Of a stretch of DNA of 6,005 bases, positions 1 to 5,882 are shown piece by piece. Where the stretch lies: positions 1-6,005 of the forward strand of contig DATDRM010000327.1 in NCBI GenBank assembly GCA_035291705.1. Direction: 5' to 3'. Origin of the DNA: DATDRM01 sp035291705 (GTDB lineage Bacteria > Chloroflexota > Anaerolineae > Anaerolineales > UBA4823). Each line of letters begins with the position of its first letter. Position 1 is the stretch's first letter. Position numbers and translations under genes: made by a program. The notes under the pieces are model-generated. The model did not search any database. It saw only the letters and a program-made list of their open reading frames with translations, and was not told the origin of the DNA.

Positions 1-497
1 GTCTCGCCCATCGACTCGCTGCCGTACAGCTCCTGCATCCTTGGATTGGGGTAACGCCAGCCCAGGGCAGTGTCCCAGGCGGTCAGGTTGCCAAAGGAAA
101 AGGGCTGCTCAGCCTTGGGAATAGAGTATGGAGCGCGCGACATGCTCTCCACTCCACCCGCGATATAGACCTCCCCCTCCCCCGCTCGGATAGCGCGTGC
201 CGCCTGGTTAACCGCCACCAATCCTGAGGCGCACAAGCGGTTAACTGTCGCAGCTGCTACCTCGACGGGGAAGCCGGCCAACAGAGCCGCCATACGAGCC
301 ACATTGCGGTTGTCCTCGCCAGCCTGGTTAGCGCAGCCCAGGTAAACCTCCTCGACCATCGCTGGGGCGAGACCGGTGCGTTCGAGCAGGGCTTTTAAAA
401 CGTGGGCCGCCAGGTCGTCAGGGCGGACTGGGGCCAGGACGCCCCCCAAAGCGCCGATGGGGGTGCGGACGGCGTCAATGATGACTGCTTCGGGCAT
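1..497 (-). CDS. Thiolase (acetyl-CoA acyltransferase), N-terminal part, cut by window edge
   Basis: This gene reads leftward from an ATG at 497-495 and runs off the window, leaving about 165 residues of a family that is usually near 390-400. Thiolases carry out reversible Claisen condensation or CoA-dependent cleavage of 3-ketoacyl-CoA in the cytoplasm. The translation starts MPEAVIIDAVRTPIGALGG, typical of the family. It contains the acyl-enzyme signature NRLCASGL with nucleophile Cys89, followed by IAGGVESMSRAPY (about 112-124). The stretch DTALGWRYPNP...YGSESMGE (142-165) resembles beta-ketoadipyl-CoA and related degradative thiolases (PcaF/PaaJ type) more than biosynthetic acetoacetyl-CoA thiolase. 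The catalytic His and second Cys lie outside the window, so the subtype is uncertain. The start is supported by AGGAG (508-504 on this strand) six bases upstream. It diverges from the sugar genes and is probably functionally unrelated. Confidence 0.93.
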   Translation of the reverse strand, partial: MPEAVIIDAVRTPIGALGGVLAPVRPDDLAAHVLKALLERTGLAPAMVEEVYLGCANQAGEDNRNVARMAALLAGFPVEVAAATVNRLCASGLVAVNQAARAIRAGEGEVYIAGGVESMSRAPYSIPKAEQPFSFGNLTAWDTALGWRYPNPRMQELYGSESMGE

Positions 498-812
498 GGG
501 GTTCTCCTAAATGTGATCCGTGATACGTGACCCAATCTTCGGGATATGTTCTCTTCACGACAATATGCATTTCGATTCTACCACCGCCCTGATCTACCCA
601 TGCTGCTCGAGGTCTCTCTAATCCAGTGCAACCCATTGCCAACCATGGATTTTTAGGATAATTTGGTTCACTAATATCCCCAGGCGATTACTTCTCAGGA
701 TATACTTGGCATACGGGAGACCTCGCGCCCCGTAGATCATAATCAATGAATGGGTAGACACAACTACTCTCGATTCTCTATCCTCGATTCTCACTCATAT
801 AAGGAAATTAGG
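498..812. other. Divergent intergenic region between thiolase and epimerase genes
   Basis: This stretch of about 315 bases has no convincing gene. It must contain the start signals for the leftward thiolase and probably those for the rightward epimerase. On the plus strand the best promoter-like match I see is weak: TTGCCA at 636-641 with GATAAT at 657-662 (15-bp gap) or TAATTT at 659-664 (17-bp gap). TATACT (701-706) and CATAAT (738-743) have no partner -35. On the minus strand TAGAAT-like and TTGTCG-like hexamers occur without good spacing. A GTGAT/CGTGA-rich stretch lies at 513-530 and a short inverted repeat ACGGG/CCCGT at 713-733. No LacI-type palindrome like the one at 2850-2867 was found. 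The right end holds a tandem repeat described separately. Confidence 0.6.
769..796 (+). repeat. 14-bp tandem repeat in the epimerase leader
   Basis: CTCGATTCTCTATC (769-782) is followed immediately by CTCGATTCTCACTC (783-796), matching at 12 of 14 positions. It ends four bases before the AAGGA ribosome binding site of the epimerase gene. It is pyrimidine-rich and has no dyad symmetry. It could be a regulator's direct-repeat site or simply a slippage duplication; nothing in the sequence decides between these. Confidence 0.7.
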
Positions 813-1859
813 ATGATGGACAAACGACCAGCGTTCGCTATCGATCGCAAACTCAACAAGGACGACCTGATCGTCATCACCGGCGCAGGCGGTTTTATCG
901 CCGGCGCACTGGTCAGGTATTTCCACGACCTGGGATACTCCCGCATTCGGGCGATTGACAAGAAGCCGCTCCCGGAATGGTACCAAAAGGTGCCTGGCGT
1001 CGAAAACCTGTCTCTGGACCTGAGCCGGCGAGATAACTGCAAACGGGCCTGTGAGGGCGGGGTTGAAGTGTACAACCTGGCAGCCGATATGGGCGGGATG
1101 GGTTTCATCGAACGCTTCCGGGTCGAGTGCCTGCGCAGCATCTTGATCAATACCCACATGATCGAAGCCGCTTACCAGGCCGGGGTAGAGAGATATTTCT
1201 TCTCCTCGTCTGCTTGCGCGTATAACACGGATCTGCAGAAAGACCCCCATGCGCGTGCCTTGAAAGAGTCGGACGCCTACCCGGCAATGGCTGAAAGGGG
1301 CTATGGCTGGGAAAAACTGATGTCGGAAATGTTCTGCCAGGAATATTGGGCGGAACGAGGCCTGAAGACCTTTATCGCTCGCTTCCATAATGTTTACGGC
1401 CCCCATGGCACCTGGGACGGCGGACGTGAAAAAGCCCCGGCAGCCTTGAGCCGTAAGGTGATCGAAGCCAAGGACAGCGGGGATCTTGAGATCGAAATTT
1501 GGGGCGACGGTAACCAGACGCGCAGCTTCATGTACATCGACGACTGCCTCACAGGCATCGATCGGATCATGCACTGCGACGACTTAATTGCTTATCCAAT
1601 CAACCTTGGTTCGAGCGAACTTGTCTCGATCAACGATCTGGTAAGCCTGATTGAAGAAATAGCGGGGGTCAACCTGGCGCGCAAATATGACCCGCACGCG
1701 CCCCAGGGCGTCGCCGGTCGCAACAGCGATAACACGCTGATCAAGGAGATTTTAAACTGGGAGCCTGACACCCCGCTGCGCGCTGGCCTGACAAAGACCT
1801 ATGCCTGGATCGAGAGGCAGTATGCCGATCGTAAAGCCGGCAAGCGGACGGTTAGCTGA
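813..1859 (+). CDS. GDP-mannose 3,5-epimerase-like NAD-dependent sugar epimerase
   Basis: This is a 348-residue extended short-chain dehydrogenase/reductase, close in length to plant GDP-mannose 3,5-epimerase (about 377). That enzyme converts GDP-D-mannose to GDP-L-galactose, with GDP-L-gulose as side product. The NAD-binding loop is GAGGFIA (24-30). Family-specific blocks follow: NLAADMGGMGFI (88-99), SSSACAY with Cys135, the YxxxK pair Tyr164/Lys168, RFHNVYGPHGTW (190-201), GGREKAPAA (203-211) with Lys207, WGDGNQTRSF (230-239) and GRNSDNTLIKE (302-312). From memory of the plant enzyme these correspond to the Cys/Lys acid-base pair, the Tyr/Lys redox pair and the phosphate-contacting Lys/Arg. 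The ATG at 813 is preferred because AAGGA (801-805) lies seven bases upstream; an in-frame ATG at 750 has no such site. The protein has no signal peptide and is cytoplasmic. It is followed after 87 bases by the GHMP-like gene, so the two probably share a transcript. The true substrate could be another NDP-hexose. Confidence 0.9.
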   Translation: MMDKRPAFAIDRKLNKDDLIVITGAGGFIAGALVRYFHDLGYSRIRAIDKKPLPEWYQKVPGVENLSLDLSRRDNCKRACEGGVEVYNLAADMGGMGFIERFRVECLRSILINTHMIEAAYQAGVERYFFSSSACAYNTDLQKDPHARALKESDAYPAMAERGYGWEKLMSEMFCQEYWAERGLKTFIARFHNVYGPHGTWDGGREKAPAALSRKVIEAKDSGDLEIEIWGDGNQTRSFMYIDDCLTGIDRIMHCDDLIAYPINLGSSELVSINDLVSLIEEIAGVNLARKYDPHAPQGVAGRNSDNTLIKEILNWEPDTPLRAGLTKTYAWIERQYADRKAGKRTVS

Positions 1860-1920
1860 TACATCCAGTTTCCTTGGGAGTCCAGCCTCTTATACATGGA
1901 ACTTGGGGGAGCTTAGAGGC

Positions 1921-1940
1921 ACTCAGGGGAACTCAGGAGA
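1921..1940 (+). repeat. 10-bp tandem repeat duplicating the ribosome binding site of the GHMP-like gene
   Basis: ACTCAGGGGA (1921-1930) and ACTCAGGAGA (1931-1940) are adjacent and match at 9 of 10 positions. The right copy supplies the AGGAGAG Shine-Dalgarno, five bases before the ATG at 1947. The left copy supplies a second, weaker AGGGGA. The arrangement may be a simple duplication that gives a standby ribosome site. Confidence 0.65.
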
Positions 1941-1946
1941 GTTTTT

Positions 1947-2753
1947 ATGCATCCCAGAAAGGCTGCTGACATCACGGATATCATCGGCACGATACCCTAT
2001 CGCCTGGCGCTGGCCGGGGGGTGGATCGATCAACCGTTTGTCTCCAGACTCAACCCATCGCCGCCAGGTTCCATGGTCGTCGTCTCGCTGGTTCCTGAGT
2101 TTCGCTACATGGATCGCTGCGGCATGGCGATCAGCACGCGCAATGTCGCCATGGAAATGTGGAACGGCAGCCTGCCGGATGGAGATCCAGCGCAACTCGT
2201 GCGCCAGTTGTATGCCGCCGAGAACAAAAACAAACCAGAGCCCTCCGGGTCACAAGACATGGTCGGCCTGATTTACCCAGGTATCAGCCGGATCGATTAC
2301 GATTACGCCTTCGAAGGAGGTATCTACCCCGTGCACGTGGAAGGCAACAACGATCCAGAGATAGCCCACTGGTTGGAGAAAGTAATCTATCTGATCCCGG
2401 TCGCTCCCCGTCCCGAGGGATACAACCCACTCACCGAAAAGAACCTGGACAGGGAATGGATCCGTAGATTGGGAGGATCAGGCAAAGATTGCTTTACCGC
2501 CATCCTGGCCGGAGATCTCCCCGCCCTGGGCGCCTCCCTGAACGAGTGCATGCTGTGCTGGGAAACGATCCTGCCCAACACAGTGACGCATCCCACGCTC
2601 ACCGTTGACCTGCTGGCTATCCTGGGCTACTACCAATCCAGGTACGCCGGGGCCATGTACTCCGGCTGTGGCGGCGGCTACCTGATCGTTGTGTCGGGCC
2701 AAGCCGTGCCTGGGTCCTTCCGTGTGAACGTAAGGATTGCTCAAAGTGGGTGA
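1947..2753 (+). CDS. GHMP-kinase-like protein with degenerate ATP-loop region
   Basis: This 268-residue protein is shorter than typical sugar GHMP kinases (about 310-350). Its N-terminal motif PYRLALAGGWIDQP (17-30) matches the sugar-binding motif I of HddA/fucokinase-type kinases (pattern APxRISxAGGxTD). SGSQDMVGL (100-108) fits the loop carrying the catalytic Asp, here Asp104. SGCGGGYLIVVS (239-250) fits the C-terminal motif III (SGAGGGG). The glycine-rich motif II that wraps ATP phosphates (PxxxGLGSS) is not recognisable. Where it is expected the protein has CGMAISTRNVAMEMW (58-72), and the spacing from motif I to the catalytic Asp is clearly reduced. The reading frame is intact and starts with a good SD (AGGAGAG, 1935-1941), so this does not look like recent decay. 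Its cytoplasmic role could be phosphorylation of a sugar related to the epimerase product, or a non-kinase role. GHMP membership is fairly secure; activity is not. Confidence 0.72.
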   Translation: MHPRKAADITDIIGTIPYRLALAGGWIDQPFVSRLNPSPPGSMVVVSLVPEFRYMDRCGMAISTRNVAMEMWNGSLPDGDPAQLVRQLYAAENKNKPEPSGSQDMVGLIYPGISRIDYDYAFEGGIYPVHVEGNNDPEIAHWLEKVIYLIPVAPRPEGYNPLTEKNLDREWIRRLGGSGKDCFTAILAGDLPALGASLNECMLCWETILPNTVTHPTLTVDLLAILGYYQSRYAGAMYSGCGGGYLIVVSGQAVPGSFRVNVRIAQSG

Positions 2754-2816
2754 TACTCCGAAAAAAAGTCGTCGTTACAGGCGGTTTTGACTGGTTTCAT
2801 TTTTTTAAATTTCCTC

Positions 2817-2845
2817 TTGACAAATGGGGCAAAATTCTCTACAAT
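2817..2845 (+). promoter_or_regulatory. Sigma-70-type promoter for the repressor gene
   Basis: TTGACA (2817-2822) matches the -35 consensus fully. After exactly 17 bases TACAAT (2840-2845) matches five of six positions of the -10 consensus. A/T-rich DNA directly upstream (about 2794-2811) could act as an UP element. Transcription would start near 2852, giving a leader of about 100 bases before the TTG start at 2952. This is the best promoter in the window and probably drives the repressor and perhaps the binding-protein gene behind it. Confidence 0.82.
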
Positions 2846-2849
2846 CACT

Positions 2850-2867
2850 TATGAAATCGATTTCATA
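2850..2867. promoter_or_regulatory. Perfect LacI-family operator over the transcription start
   Basis: TATGAAATCGATTTCATA is a perfect 18-bp palindrome centred on CG, the hallmark of LacI/PurR-family sites, where paired hinge-helix leucines insert at the central CpG. It begins four bases after the -10 box and so covers the predicted start site, a position where a bound repressor would block initiation. The obvious ligand is the LacI-family protein encoded directly downstream, whose hinge keeps the needed Leu54. This implies autorepression relieved or enforced by a sugar effector. Confidence 0.87.
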
Positions 2868-2951
2868 GCCCAATATTCTTGACATTGTTAAGTTAGCCAC
2901 TCGAATTTCGCCGTTCGTCGCCGGTCGGTCTTCAACCTCCATGAGAAGCCA

Positions 2952-4085
2952 TTGACCACCATCGCCGATGTCGCCAAGCGAGCTGGCGTATCCCCGGTGA
3001 CCGTGTCCCGGGTCATCAACAGCGCCAGCAATGTTAATCCCGCCACGCGTGATAAGGTGGAGCGGGCGATCAGAGAGTTGCATTATGTGCCGAACAGCGC
3101 CGCGCGCAGCCTGCGCTCCAAGCGGACAAACGCCATCGCCCTGCTGGTGCCGGATATTACCAACCCCTTCTGGACTACGGTGGCACGCGGCGTGGAAGAT
3201 GCGGCCCAAAGCGAGGGATATTCAATTTTACTGTGCAACACCGACGAAGATCCGACCAAACAACTGCACTACCTTGATGTAGTCATCAGCCGGCGCGTCG
3301 ACGGCGTGATCATCGCCCCCTACAGTGCTGATGCTCGCAAACTCAAGCGGCTGAGAGAGCGTGAGATCCCAACGGTAGTGGTTGACCGGCGCATCCAGGG
3401 CTGGGAGGTTGATACGGTGATCGGCGATTCGATCTCCGGCGCTCGTGCCCTGGTCAAGCATTTAATCGACCTGGGCCACCAGCGCATTGCCGTGCTCTCT
3501 GGGCCGTTGAACACTTCTTCGGCTGAGGATCGCGTCACCGGCTACACCATCGCCCTGACTGAGGCTGGGATTCCGATCGACCGGCGCATGATCCGGCGCG
3601 GCGAGTTTAAAACCTCCTCTGGAGAGACGTTAACCAATCAGCTCCTGGACGAGGGCCTGCGACCAACGGCCATTTTTGCGACAAATAATTCGATTGCTCT
3701 GGGGGTAGTCGATGCGGTAGACCAACGTGGTCTGCGGATTCCACAGGATATTGCCCTGGTCAGTTTCGATGACATTCCTCACCTCTCGCATGTTTTCCCG
3801 TTCTTGACCGTGGCAGTGCAACCCGCCTACGAAATGGGGATAAAAGCTGCTCAGCTGCTTCTCAGCCGGTTGAACGGCGAACAAGACAGCCAACCCTGTC
3901 AAATTGTGTTGCCGACTTGCCTGATCGTGCGCTATTCCTGTGGCGGCAAGCCAGATGATATCAATCTGCCGTTCAGGAAAGACATCCTGCCAGAAAAAAA
4001 GGTGCCCGTGCAGCCGCTAAGCCTGGAGGAGAGACGCGAACTCCTGCGCCGCATCCCTGGACTAAAGCTGCCGGCTTATTGCTAG
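2952..4085 (+). CDS. LacI/PurR-family sugar-responsive transcriptional repressor
   Basis: This 377-residue DNA-binding regulator has a helix-turn-helix at about 3-23 (TIADVAKRAGVSPVTVSRVIN). The hinge helix NSAARSLRSKRT (48-59) has Leu54 in the position that contacts the operator centre. A periplasmic-binding-protein-like effector domain runs from about 60 to 330, with landmarks VPDITNPFW (66-74), VDRR (144-147), FATNNSIALG (242-251) and SFDD (271-274). The start is TTG at 2952: the canonical N-terminus begins there and no in-frame ATG precedes it. The only SD-like sequence is a weak, close GAGAAG (2943-2948), so translation may be inefficient. The protein continues 45 residues beyond the usual end (333-377), with a basic/acidic helix-prone stretch SLEERRELLRRIPG and a terminal Cys. 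It is probably autoregulated through the palindrome at 2850-2867 and likely controls the adjacent sugar-binding protein. Its effector is unknown. Confidence 0.95.
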   Translation: MTTIADVAKRAGVSPVTVSRVINSASNVNPATRDKVERAIRELHYVPNSAARSLRSKRTNAIALLVPDITNPFWTTVARGVEDAAQSEGYSILLCNTDEDPTKQLHYLDVVISRRVDGVIIAPYSADARKLKRLREREIPTVVVDRRIQGWEVDTVIGDSISGARALVKHLIDLGHQRIAVLSGPLNTSSAEDRVTGYTIALTEAGIPIDRRMIRRGEFKTSSGETLTNQLLDEGLRPTAIFATNNSIALGVVDAVDQRGLRIPQDIALVSFDDIPHLSHVFPFLTVAVQPAYEMGIKAAQLLLSRLNGEQDSQPCQIVLPTCLIVRYSCGGKPDDINLPFRKDILPEKKVPVQPLSLEERRELLRRIPGLKLPAYC

Positions 4086-4086
4086 A

Positions 4087-4096
4087 AAGGAGGTGA
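4087..4096 (+). promoter_or_regulatory. Perfect Shine-Dalgarno sequence without a correctly spaced start codon
   Basis: AAGGAGGTGA is a full complement of the usual bacterial 16S rRNA 3' end and begins two bases after the repressor stop codon. No ATG, GTG or TTG lies 4-15 bases downstream. The next candidate, GTG at 4116, is 19 bases away and opens a 42-codon frame ending at 4244 with no recognisable motif. It may be a vestige of a lost gene start, a ribosome-pausing or standby site, or chance. Confidence 0.55.
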
Positions 4097-4139
4097 GAGC
4101 GAATCACAGGCAAACGTGGTCAATCCACAGCACTGGAAC

Positions 4140-4160
4140 TCCGTGGCTTTCGTCCACGGA
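4140..4160 (+). other. Stem-loop in the repressor/binding-protein gap
   Basis: TCCGTGG (4140-4146) and CCACGGA (4154-4160) form a perfect 7-bp stem around the loop CTTTCGT. No U-run follows, so it is not a standard intrinsic terminator. It stands five bases before a second, stronger hairpin. Confidence 0.6.
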
Positions 4161-4165
4161 CTCAA

Positions 4166-4195
4166 CCCAGGTCCAATCTCTATTTTGGATCTGGG
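4166..4195 (+). other. Strong stem-loop in the binding-protein leader
   Basis: CCCAGGTCCAA (4166-4176) pairs with TTGGATCTGGG (4185-4195) over 11 positions, one of them G-U, around an 8-base loop. It is followed by six A residues rather than T residues, so it is not an intrinsic terminator on the plus strand. On the minus strand the T-run precedes the stem, which also does not fit. It may be an RNA-stability element that separates the expression levels of the repressor and the binding protein, or part of a leader control. Confidence 0.68.
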
Positions 4196-4266
4196 AAAAA
4201 ACAGCCGAGGGAGAAGGCATTCAGCCTGCTCCTCGCAAATCTAGACAATCCTAGGAGGAGTTTGTC

Positions 4267-5862
4267 ATGAAATCCAAGCTTTATTTTGTCATCGCGACGC
4301 TGGTGGCCCTCGCCATGCTGCTCGCTGCCTGCGCTCCAGCAGCCACGCCTGTAGAGGTTGTGAAGACGGTCGTTGTCGTAGAAACGTCCATCGTGGAGGT
4401 GCCGGGCGGTACCGAGATCGTGGAGGTGGAAAAAGTGGTCACCCCCACGCCCGAGGCCAAGCCCTTCGAAGGCGTGACCGTCGACGTGCTGACCTTCACC
4501 GGCCCGCAGATCGCCGAACCGCTTCAGCGGCGTGCCCCTGACTTTGCCGCCCTGACCGGCGCCCAGGTTAACGTGACGGTCGTGCCCTTCAACGAACTCT
4601 ACCAGAAGGTCCTGACTGACATGGCGACTGGCACGAACGCCTTTGACGCCTTCGTGTTCGCCCCGCAATGGATGGTCGACTATATTACCCCAGGGTATTT
4701 GGAAGACCTGACCGACCGCGTGGCGGCTGACACGGCGATCCAGTGGGACGATATCGCACCCTTCTTCCGCGATTTCAGCGCTACCTTTGGCGGCAGCATC
4801 TACACTATCCCGCTGGACGGCGACTTCCACATGGCCTACTACCGCACCGATCTGTTGGCGCAGGAAGGCCTGCAGCCACCCAAAACATGGGACGACTATC
4901 TGGCGATCGCCAAAACCTTCCAAGGCAAGGACCTCAATGGGGATGGCGACCCGGATTATGGCTCCTGCATCTCCAAGAAGCGCGGTGCGCAGGCCTACTG
5001 GTTTATCTCCGACTTTGCAGCTTCGATGATCCAGAGCCAGGGCACCTCACAGGGTACGTTCTTCAACACAGAGACCATGGAACCGCTGGTGATGAACGAT
5101 GCCTTCAAGAAGGCGTTGGAACTCTACAATGAGACAACTAAGTATGGCCCACCAGATGAATTGAATCTGGACGTCGGTGATACGCGCAGCCTGTTCACCT
5201 CTGGCCGCTGCGCCCTGTCGGTCGACTGGGGTGACATCGGCCCGCTGGCGATCGACCCGGAGACCTCCACGGTGCAGGACAAGGTCGGCGCTGTGATCAC
5301 CCCCGGCTCTACAGAGGTGTTGGATTGGGCATCCGGAGCGCTGGTGCCCTGTGACGCCACCACCTGCCCGTATGCGGTCGACGGTGTGAACTACGCCCCA
5401 TTCGCCGCCTATGGCGGCTGGTCGGGCGGCATCAACGCTGGCGCTGATCCCCTGACTAAGGACGCGGCTTACGCTTTCTTCTCCTACATGAGCCAACCGG
5501 CGCAGGCTAACGTGGATGTGACTATCGGTAAGACCGGCTTCAACCCCTACCGCACCTCGCAGTTCCTCAACCGCCAGGCGTGGGTGGAAGCCGGGATGAG
5601 CCCCACCGCAGCCAGCGACTACCTTGGCGCCATCGAAGGCAGCCTGGCCAGCCCGAACATGGTGCTCGACCTGCGCACCCCGCAGAACCAGCGCTACCAG
5701 GGAGTCGTCCTGGATACCGCGGTTAGCCAGTACCTGGCCGGTGAGATCACTGTAGACGAATGCATGCAGCAGATCTACGACGGCTGGCAAGCGATCACCG
5801 ATGAACTCGGGCTTGACGCGCAACTGGCAGCCTATCAAGGCACGCTCGGCGTCACGAAGTAG
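4267..5862 (+). CDS. ABC transporter sugar-binding lipoprotein (family 1 solute-binding protein)
   Basis: This 531-residue extracytoplasmic receptor should deliver a carbohydrate to an ABC importer. The signal peptide (1-21) ends in the lipobox LLAAC, so Cys22 is expected to be lipidated and anchor the protein to the membrane. A flexible Val/Glu-rich spacer runs to about residue 66, then a MalE-like two-lobed domain begins (VTVDVLTFTGPQIAEPL...). Family features include the YTIPLDGDFHMAYYRTDLL block (179-197), PKTWDDYLAIAKTF (205-218) and W321 in the SVDWGD block. The sequence DLNGDGDPDYG (222-232) is an EF-hand-like calcium loop with ligands D222, N224, D226 and D230. Cys362 and Cys367 could form a small disulfide. 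The protein is longer than a typical MalE mature protein. AGGAGG (4253-4258) lies eight bases before the ATG, predicting strong translation. No permease or ATPase gene is inside the window; they are expected downstream. The sugar cannot be read from the sequence. Confidence 0.93.
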   Translation: MKSKLYFVIATLVALAMLLAACAPAATPVEVVKTVVVVETSIVEVPGGTEIVEVEKVVTPTPEAKPFEGVTVDVLTFTGPQIAEPLQRRAPDFAALTGAQVNVTVVPFNELYQKVLTDMATGTNAFDAFVFAPQWMVDYITPGYLEDLTDRVAADTAIQWDDIAPFFRDFSATFGGSIYTIPLDGDFHMAYYRTDLLAQEGLQPPKTWDDYLAIAKTFQGKDLNGDGDPDYGSCISKKRGAQAYWFISDFAASMIQSQGTSQGTFFNTETMEPLVMNDAFKKALELYNETTKYGPPDELNLDVGDTRSLFTSGRCALSVDWGDIGPLAIDPETSTVQDKVGAVITPGSTEVLDWASGALVPCDATTCPYAVDGVNYAPFAAYGGWSGGINAGADPLTKDAAYAFFSYMSQPAQANVDVTIGKTGFNPYRTSQFLNRQAWVEAGMSPTAASDYLGAIEGSLASPNMVLDLRTPQNQRYQGVVLDTAVSQYLAGEITVDECMQQIYDGWQAITDELGLDAQLAAYQGTLGVTK

Positions 5863-5882
5863 TTCCTTGCGATAAGTATCCT

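Noticed and set aside
750..812. Upstream in-frame ATG giving a 21-residue N-terminal extension of the epimerase
   Set aside because: It has no Shine-Dalgarno sequence, the extra residues do not resemble the family, and they cover the tandem repeat; the ATG at 813 has AAGGA at good spacing.
498..812. A second copy of the LacI-type operator in front of the epimerase
   Set aside because: Only loose fragments such as ATTTCGATT (569-577) are present, with no dyad symmetry or match to TGAAATCGATTTCA.
795..1574. Long minus-strand open frame of 259 codons opposite the epimerase gene
   Set aside because: It lies wholly antisense to a gene with strong family motifs, has no recognisable domain, and is typical of shadow frames in GC-biased codon use.
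1801..2271. Plus-strand open frame bridging the epimerase end and the GHMP-like start
   Set aside because: It overlaps two supported genes in another frame, has a low-quality composition and no ribosome binding site in keeping.
2760..2808. Possible Rho-independent terminator after the GHMP-like gene
   Set aside because: There is a T-run (2801-2807), but the only stem is AGTC/GACT (2767-2770 and 2789-2792), which is too weak to call.
2879..2908. Second TTGACA (2879-2884) as another repressor promoter
   Set aside because: No acceptable -10 hexamer occurs 16-18 bases downstream; the promoter at 2817-2845 is far better.
4116..4244. 42-codon GTG-started frame after the orphan Shine-Dalgarno
   Set aside because: The spacing from the SD is 19 bases, the product has no recognisable motif, and the frame contains both hairpins; chance openness is a sufficient explanation.
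4180..4923. Minus-strand open frame of 247 codons spanning the binding-protein start
   Set aside because: It overlaps the leader, SD and signal peptide of the real gene, and its translation has a His/Gly/Asp-rich composition without motifs.
5047..5838. Minus-strand open frame of 263 codons opposite the binding-protein gene
   Set aside because: It is antisense to a well-supported lipoprotein gene and has no family motif.
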